Assembly: GCF_000735605.1 (NCBI RefSeq)
Contig: NZ_JPKG01000008.1
Span: forward strand, 45,138-109,137
Reading direction: 5' to 3'
Length of the DNA: 64,000 bases
DNA from: Allobosea sp. LC85
GTDB lineage: Bacteria > Pseudomonadota > Alphaproteobacteria > Rhizobiales > Beijerinckiaceae
Shown: positions 58,986-64,000 of the stretch, piece after piece
Layout of the letters: the number at the start of each line of letters is the position of its first letter
Numbering within the stretch: the first letter of the stretch is position 1
Program-made: the position numbers and the translations under genes
Notes under the pieces: model-generated
What the model saw: only the letters and a program-made list of their open reading frames with translations
The model's database searches: none
Told to the model about the DNA's origin: nothing

Positions 58986-60659
58986 CTAAAGCAACGCGCG
59001 CTCGTCGCGTCCGAGCAGGCGGAAGGCGAGGTAGATCGCGCCGGCGCTGAGCACGAGCAGGATCGTCGAGAGCGAGGCGGCCGTGCCGTAGTCGCCGTCA
59101 TTGATCGCGATGTAGATCTTGACCGGCATCGTGATGGTGCCGCCGACATAGAGCACGAGCGACGAGGAGAGTTCGTTCACCGCCGTGACGAAGGAGAGCA
59201 TCGCGCCGGCGATGATACCCGGCAGGATCAGCGGAATGGTGACGCGCAAAAAGGCCTGGACCGGGCTGTAGCCGAGCGAGATCGCCGCCTCCTCCATGCT
59301 CGGGCCGACCTGCCGCAGCGCCGCCGCCGAGGAGCGCACGGCATAGGGCAAGCGCCGGATGAAGACGGAGAGGATGATGATCGCGGCCGTGCCGGTCATC
59401 ACCAGCGGCGGCGTGTTGAAGGCGGCGATGAAGGCGACACCGACGACGATGCCGGGCATGACATAGGGCACCATCAGGGTGGCATCGAGCAGCGAGGTCT
59501 GGGCCGTGTTGCGCCGCGCCACCAGGCAGCCGATCAAGGTGCCGATGACCACGATCAGCAGCACGGAGGCGCCGGAGAACAGCAGCGAATTCTGTACGAC
59601 ATCGCCCAGCGTGGCGATGATGCGGCGGTAGCTGTCGAGGCCAAAGCCCGGCTGGAACACCGGCCCGTTCGTCTTCCTGACCGAATAGATCGCCGCGATG
59701 ATCGCCGGCATCGCGCCGCCGAGCGCGATGAAATAGACCGCGACATGGGCCGCGACATTGGCGAAGCCGCGCAGCCGGACCTTCTCCGGCCGGTTGATCA
59801 GGTTGCTGTGATAGACGTTCTTGCGCGACATGAAGCGCTGGATGAAGACGAAGACCATCGACATCAGGATCAACGCCAGGCTGAGCGTCGTCGCCATGCC
59901 GAGATTGGAGCCGATCTCGGCGGAATAGGCGGTGTAGGCCTCGGTCGCGAGCACATTGAAGCCGCGCCCGAGCAGCCGCGGCGTGCCGAAATCGGCAATG
60001 GCATGGATCAGCGCCAGGAGCCCGCCGGCCGAGAGCGCCGGCAGGACCAGCGGGAACGAGATCTTCAACACGCGCTGGAACGGCGTCAGCCCGAGATTCT
60101 CCGCCGCCTCCTCCAGCGAGCGGTTGACATTGGCGAGCGCGCCCGAAGTCAGCAGGTAGACATAAGGATAGAACTTGAAGGCGAAGACGATGAGGATGCC
60201 CCAGACGCCGTAGATCGGCGGCATGAAGATGCCCCAGGACATCAGCGTCTGGCGCACGATGCCACCCGAGCCGAACAGCACGATCCAGGAATAGGCGCCG
60301 ATGAAGGGCGGCGAGACCAGCGCCAGGATCGCCAGCATCGAGACGAAGCGGCCACCCGCGATCCGGATGCGGGCCATGCAGAAGGCCATCACCGAGCCGA
60401 GCAGCAGCGCACCCGTGAGCCCGCCGAAGCCGACGATCAGGGTGTTGATGAAGGCATTGACATAGCGCGTGCTGGTAAACAGCCTTTGCCAGTTGGCGAG
60501 CGTGAGCCCACCGCTCTCGTCGCGGAAGCTCGAGACCAGGACGAGGCCGAGTGGGAGCAGCAGCAGCACGATCAGGATCGCCCAGGCCCCGACCGCGACC
60601 AGCGTCCAGAAATCCGGGCGCCAGCTGCGGTGCGTGGCTGGCACGGCGATGGCGCTCAT
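58986..60659 (-). CDS. Ferric-type ABC transporter permease (FbpB-like, two-domain)
   Basis: 557 residues with about twelve membrane helices and two EAA loops: LEEAAENLGLTPFQRVLKISFP and MEEAAISLGYSPVQAFLRVTIP. This fused two-half permease is typical of iron(III), putrescine-like or phosphonate-type importers of the FbpB/AfuB class. Its start overlaps the stop of the ATPase gene by 4 bp. Divergent binding protein gene at 61840. The substrate (iron or an organic compound) is unproven. Confidence 0.92.
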   Translation of the reverse strand: MSAIAVPATHRSWRPDFWTLVAVGAWAILIVLLLLPLGLVLVSSFRDESGGLTLANWQRLFTSTRYVNAFINTLIVGFGGLTGALLLGSVMAFCMARIRIAGGRFVSMLAILALVSPPFIGAYSWIVLFGSGGIVRQTLMSWGIFMPPIYGVWGILIVFAFKFYPYVYLLTSGALANVNRSLEEAAENLGLTPFQRVLKISFPLVLPALSAGGLLALIHAIADFGTPRLLGRGFNVLATEAYTAYSAEIGSNLGMATTLSLALILMSMVFVFIQRFMSRKNVYHSNLINRPEKVRLRGFANVAAHVAVYFIALGGAMPAIIAAIYSVRKTNGPVFQPGFGLDSYRRIIATLGDVVQNSLLFSGASVLLIVVIGTLIGCLVARRNTAQTSLLDATLMVPYVMPGIVVGVAFIAAFNTPPLVMTGTAAIIILSVFIRRLPYAVRSSAAALRQVGPSMEEAAISLGYSPVQAFLRVTIPLILPGIIAGAMLSFVTAVNELSSSLVLYVGGTITMPVKIYIAINDGDYGTAASLSTILLVLSAGAIYLAFRLLGRDERALL

Positions 60660-61723
60660 GCCGCACGCTCCGCCGGGACCCGCCGCCCCTGCGCATCAAA
60701 GGCGTGCAGGTCGGCCGGGTCGAAGCTTAAGCTGATCTGCCGGCCGGCTTCGATCGCAAGGTCGGGCGGCGGCGCGCCGATCTGCGCGACGAGCCGGTGC
60801 CCCTGCGCCTGGACGGTGAGATGGGCCTCGCGGCCGAGATAGCTGAAATGCTCGACCGTTCCGGCGATGCTGGCGGCTCCGTTTTCGGCTCCCCCTGCCC
60901 CGTCCCTTGCCCTTGCCCCTGCCTCGGCGAGGCGCAGGCGCTCCGGCCGCAGGGCCCATTGCGCCACGCCCGGCACCTGGGCCAAGCCGAACGCTCCCGG
61001 CGCGAGCAGGTTCATCGTCCCGACGAAGGAGGCGACGAAGCGCGTCTCCGGCTGGCCGTAGATCTGCTGCGGCGTGCCGATCTGCTCGACGCAACCGTGA
61101 TCCATCACGCAGATCCGGTCGGAAATGGCGAGCGCCTCCTCCTGATCATGCGTCACATAGATCGCGGCGATGCCGATTTCGCGCTGGATGGCGCGGATCT
61201 CGTCGCGCAGGTCGAGCCTGAGCTTGGCGTCGAGATTGGAGAGCGGCTCGTCCATCAGGAGCAGCCGCGGCTTCACCACCATCGCCCGGGCGATGCCGAT
61301 GCGCTGCTGCTGGCCGCCCGACAGCGCCGCGGGCAGGCGCTCGGCGAGCGCCGTCAGCCGGACGGTTGCCAGCGCCTCGGCGACGCGCTCGCGGATCTCG
61401 GCGGCAGCGACCTTACGGGCTTTCAGACCGAAGGCGACGTTCTCGGCGACCGTCAGATGCGGGAAGATCGCATAATCCTGGAAAACCATGCCGATATCGC
61501 GCTTGTGCGGCGGCACCGAAAGCAGGTCGTGTCCGGCGAGATCGACCCTGCCATCGGTGAGCTGCGAGAAGCCCGCGATCGAGCGCAGCAAGGTGGTCTT
61601 GCCGCAACCGGATGGGCCAAGCAGCGTGAAGAACTCGCCCTTCGCGACCGAGAACGACACGCCGTTCAAGGCGGTGGTGGTCCCGTAGCGCTTGATCGCG
61701 CCGTCGACTGTCAGATACGCCAT
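60656..61723 (-). CDS. ABC transporter ATPase (FbpC/PotA-like)
   Basis: 355 residues. Walker A GPSGCGKTT, Q-loop VFQDYAIFPHLT, signature LSGGQQQRIGIARAM, Walker B LLLMDEPLSNLD and switch His in VTHDQEEA. The C-terminal TOBE-like regulatory part starts near residue 240 and contains an unusual Ala/Gly/Arg-rich linker. Overlaps the permease gene. Together with the divergent binding protein it forms a complete importer. Confidence 0.93.
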   Translation of the reverse strand: MAYLTVDGAIKRYGTTTALNGVSFSVAKGEFFTLLGPSGCGKTTLLRSIAGFSQLTDGRVDLAGHDLLSVPPHKRDIGMVFQDYAIFPHLTVAENVAFGLKARKVAAAEIRERVAEALATVRLTALAERLPAALSGGQQQRIGIARAMVVKPRLLLMDEPLSNLDAKLRLDLRDEIRAIQREIGIAAIYVTHDQEEALAISDRICVMDHGCVEQIGTPQQIYGQPETRFVASFVGTMNLLAPGAFGLAQVPGVAQWALRPERLRLAEAGARARDGAGGAENGAASIAGTVEHFSYLGREAHLTVQAQGHRLVAQIGAPPPDLAIEAGRQISLSFDPADLHAFDAQGRRVPAERAA

Positions 61724-61839
61724 GCCGGCAAAGCACCCCCGCTCCGGTCCCTAGTTGCGCATGGCCGCGATTGGACGGCAAGATGGCTGATACGCGCCGG
61801 CGCAGAACGAACCGGCGTGACGGGGATGGGGAGCAGGCC

Positions 61840-62826
61840 ATGATGTCGAGCAGGAACTGGGTGGGTCATCTCGTGCTGGCGGCAGGCCTCCTTGGCGTCG
61901 CCAGCGGGGCCGACGCGGCCGACAACAAGGTCGTGCTCTACACCGCCCATAAATCCTCGATCGTGCAGAAGATGATCCCGCTCTTCGAGGCCGAGACCGG
62001 GATCAAGGCCGAGGTCGTGCAGCTCGGCTCCGGCGATGTCTTCCGGCGCGCCCGCGCCGAGGCAGGCGCCCCCAAGGCCGATGTGATCTGGAGCGTCACC
62101 GGCTCGCTCTTGAGCGAAAACGCCGATCTGCTCTCGCCCTATACGACCAAGGAGCAGGCGGCCATCGACGAGCGCTTCGTCGCGAGCCCGGCCTGGACGC
62201 CCTATACGACCGTGATCTACGTGCTGATGGTCAACAGCCGGATGGTCAAGGACGCCGAGATCCCCAAGACCTGGGCCGAGCTGTCCGATCCGAAATGGAA
62301 GGGCAAGGTCGCCTCGGCCCGCGCCGACAATTCCGGCTCGGCCTTCCAGCAGATGACGACGGTGCTGACCGCCGGCGGCGACAAGGGCTGGGAGGTCTAT
62401 GGCAAGCTCGCCAAGAACTTCATCTTCTCCGACAGCTCGGGCGCCGTGCCGCGCTATGTTGCCGATGGCGAGGCGCCGCTCGGCCTGACGCTCGAGGACA
62501 ATGCGCTTGAATATGTCGCCGGCGGAGCGCCGGTGAAGATCGCCTATGTCGCGGACGGCACGACGACCTCGCCTGACGGCGTAGCGCTGGTGAAGGGCGC
62601 GCCCAATCCGGAGCCGGCGAAGCGCTTCATCGACTGGGCCTTGTCGAAGAAGACGCAGGAAGCGCTGGTGAAGGAAGCCGGCCGCCGCTCTGTGCGCAAG
62701 GATGTCGCTGCGCCGGGCGAGGTGAAGCCGCTCGCCGAGCTGACCCTGGTCAAGCTCAAATCCGTCGAGGAACTCGGCGGCACCAAGGCGATGATCGAGA
62801 AATGGAGGCAGGCGACCGGCCAGTAA
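61840..62826 (+). CDS. Ferric/thiamine-type extracellular solute-binding protein
   Basis: 328 residues: signal peptide (1-26, ending GADAAD), then VVLYTAHKSSIVQKMIPLFE, KADVIWSVTGSLL and TTVIYVLMVNSRM of the family 1-like iron-type binding proteins. GGGGAG lies upstream of the ATG at 61840, so the open extension to 61771 is ignored. It is divergent from its ATPase and permease genes with 116 bp between, which likely holds both promoters. Ligand not decidable. Confidence 0.92.
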   Translation: MMSSRNWVGHLVLAAGLLGVASGADAADNKVVLYTAHKSSIVQKMIPLFEAETGIKAEVVQLGSGDVFRRARAEAGAPKADVIWSVTGSLLSENADLLSPYTTKEQAAIDERFVASPAWTPYTTVIYVLMVNSRMVKDAEIPKTWAELSDPKWKGKVASARADNSGSAFQQMTTVLTAGGDKGWEVYGKLAKNFIFSDSSGAVPRYVADGEAPLGLTLEDNALEYVAGGAPVKIAYVADGTTTSPDGVALVKGAPNPEPAKRFIDWALSKKTQEALVKEAGRRSVRKDVAAPGEVKPLAELTLVKLKSVEELGGTKAMIEKWRQATGQ

Positions 62827-62873
62827 TTGGCCTGAACGAGGCCGGCTGACGCCGCCTCGCGCCGGTACTCCCC

Positions 62874-63884
62874 ATGCAGATTGAATGTTTCAGCCTCGGC
62901 AAGCGCTTCGCGACACCCGAGGAGAACGAGGACAGCGTCGTCATCCTGCCCGGCCGCGGCTATGCCGTGATCGATGGCGTGACCGACCGCAGCGGGCGCC
63001 GGTTTGGGGCGATGCGCGCCGGGCGTTTTGCCTCGGCCCGGGTCGCGGCCGAAGTCGCCCGTTTCCTCCTGGCCGAGGATCTGAGCCTGCGCGGCGGCCA
63101 GGATCGCGTGAACAGGCTGGTCGAGGCGCTCAGTGCCACGCTGCGCGACGGCTATGCGGCGCACGGCCTGTCGGTGCGGGCGGAGGCCGATGCGACCGCC
63201 CGGATCGGCTGCACTTTGGCGTTGGGCTACCATGACGGCCCGGCGTTGCAGCTGGTCTCGATCGGCGATTCCGGCATCCGCTTAAGCGGAAAAACCCTGG
63301 GGACCATCCGCCATGTCGAGGCCAAGCCGCTCGACCGGGTGACCGCACTGATCCGGCGCGAATGCTGGGCCTATCTCGGCAGGATGAGGGCCGATCCCCT
63401 GCCCCAGCGCGCGATCTCGGACGATGCCGTCTGGAACGGCTTGCGCCAGCCGCCGGCCGGCTTGAGCGCGGAGGCCTGCGCCGAGGTCAGGGCCCATGTG
63501 CTCACCCTCTGCAGCGAGGAGATGCCGACGATCGCCCGGGCCGAGATCGAGCGGCTGCTCGACAGCGGCATCAGCGGCCAGCGCGCCTTCGCCAATCATC
63601 CGACCAGCGATCTCGGTTACGGCGTGCTCGACGGCTTCACGATTGCCGAGCGGCATGTCTTCACGGCGGACTATGCCGCGGCCGAGGTCGCGAAGCTCGA
63701 ACTGTTCAGCGACGGCTATTTCGCCGAGCCCGAGGCTTTTGGCGTCGCCGCCTGGGAGGCGAGCTTCGCCGAGGTCGAGCGCATCGACCCCGACAAGATC
63801 GGCCCCTATGCCAGCGTGAAAGGCTCCGGCCCCGATGGCTGGACCGACGACCGGACCTATCTTGGAATAGCGTTCGATCGCTAG
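62874..63884 (+). CDS. PP2C-like protein phosphatase
   Basis: 336 residues. Metal-site motifs of the PP2C fold are visible: ENEDSVVIL, VIDGVTDRSG and VSIGDSGIRL; the C-terminal DDRTYLGIAF fits the final Asp. No kinase or membrane domain. It starts 47 nt after the binding protein gene and may be co-transcribed with it. The stop codon lies directly at the edge of an IS630-type element, so its last residues could be IS-derived. Confidence 0.8.
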   Translation: MQIECFSLGKRFATPEENEDSVVILPGRGYAVIDGVTDRSGRRFGAMRAGRFASARVAAEVARFLLAEDLSLRGGQDRVNRLVEALSATLRDGYAAHGLSVRAEADATARIGCTLALGYHDGPALQLVSIGDSGIRLSGKTLGTIRHVEAKPLDRVTALIRRECWAYLGRMRADPLPQRAISDDAVWNGLRQPPAGLSAEACAEVRAHVLTLCSEEMPTIARAEIERLLDSGISGQRAFANHPTSDLGYGVLDGFTIAERHVFTADYAAAEVAKLELFSDGYFAEPEAFGVAAWEASFAEVERIDPDKIGPYASVKGSGPDGWTDDRTYLGIAFDR

Positions 63885-63896
63885 ACCGTCGGACGT

Positions 63897-64000
63897 TTAA
63901 TCGTACGCATACCCGGCATGTTTGAAGAGGTTTTGGCACTCTTGCGGCTTGAATAGGTCGCAGATGTTGCCGACGGCCTTCCAGAGCGCATCGAAGGTTC
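63897..64000 (-). mobile_element. 3' end of an IS630-family transposase gene
   Basis: The minus strand encodes the C-terminal 33 residues, reading FDALWKAVGNICDLFKPQEC and ending HAGYAYD, followed by TAA at 63899-63897. This matches the C-termini of IS630-family transposases. The rest lies beyond the window. The IS630 family inserts at TA; a TA is present at 63882-63883 inside the stop codon of the phosphatase gene, a possible insertion edge. Confidence 0.8.

Overview
The window is 64 kb of high-GC DNA with the gene content of a Hyphomicrobiales (Rhizobiales) alphaproteobacterium; Bosea-like is my guess from the mix of FCD-type GntR regulators, Bug/TctC binding proteins, an RpoE4-like sigma factor with a sulfite dehydrogenase, and betaine-type catabolism. 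I see no tRNA, rRNA, CRISPR array, origin or phage structural gene.

Layout. 0-5 kb: a truncated CDS, then a minus-strand operon of a DUF4173 membrane protein, an OmpR-type response regulator, its histidine kinase and a DUF2809 membrane protein. 5-9 kb: short hypothetical genes and a 2H phosphoesterase. 9-13 kb: ECF sigma factor, anti-sigma factor, sulfite dehydrogenase, a small cytochrome c, and a second cytochrome c that is broken. 13-18.4 kb: a diguanylate cyclase, then an accessory block with a CoiA/DUF6035-like protein, a small protein, a 2-oxoglutarate dioxygenase-like protein, a HEPN plus zinc-ribbon protein, and an unknown. 18.5-26.9 kb: catabolic genes between two GntR regulators (MFS porter, CapA-like protein, 3-hydroxyacyl-CoA dehydrogenase-like enzyme, Bug binding protein, IlvD/Edd dehydratase). 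27-39.4 kb: quaternary-amine catabolism and uptake (two FAD amine oxidoreductase subunits, Rieske oxygenase and reductase, GbdR-like activator, osmolyte-type ABC transporter, nitrilase-family amidase, MmgE/PrpD protein). 40-46 kb: tripartite tricarboxylate transporter with an RraA-like protein, a 2-hydroxyacid dehydrogenase and LysR. 46-52 kb: nitrite assimilation (nirB, nirD, nirC, PP2C-kinase fusion). 52-53 kb: gene relics. 53-59 kb: an accessory envelope-protein cluster plus a decayed gene. 59-64 kb: a ferric-type ABC transporter, a PP2C-like phosphatase and the 3' end of an IS630 transposase.

The most notable features concern the nir locus. Its leader carries a sigma54-like promoter, two hairpins whose hexaloops both have A at position 1 and G at position 4 (the ANTAR/NasT target signature), and a short terminator-like hairpin. 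The whole locus is bracketed by about 330-bp direct repeats, roughly 97 percent identical, of the end of the upstream lysR gene. The right-hand copy continues into fragments of the window's own gntR and ECF sigma genes, and parts of that mosaic are also present on the left. Similar GntR scars lie at 26.9 and 39.9 kb. Several genes are broken: the cytochrome c at 9.1 kb (palindromic-element insertion plus a CT slippage), a secreted paralogue at 54.3 kb (G-run frameshift), and the zinc-finger gene at 57.8 kb (at least three frameshifts).
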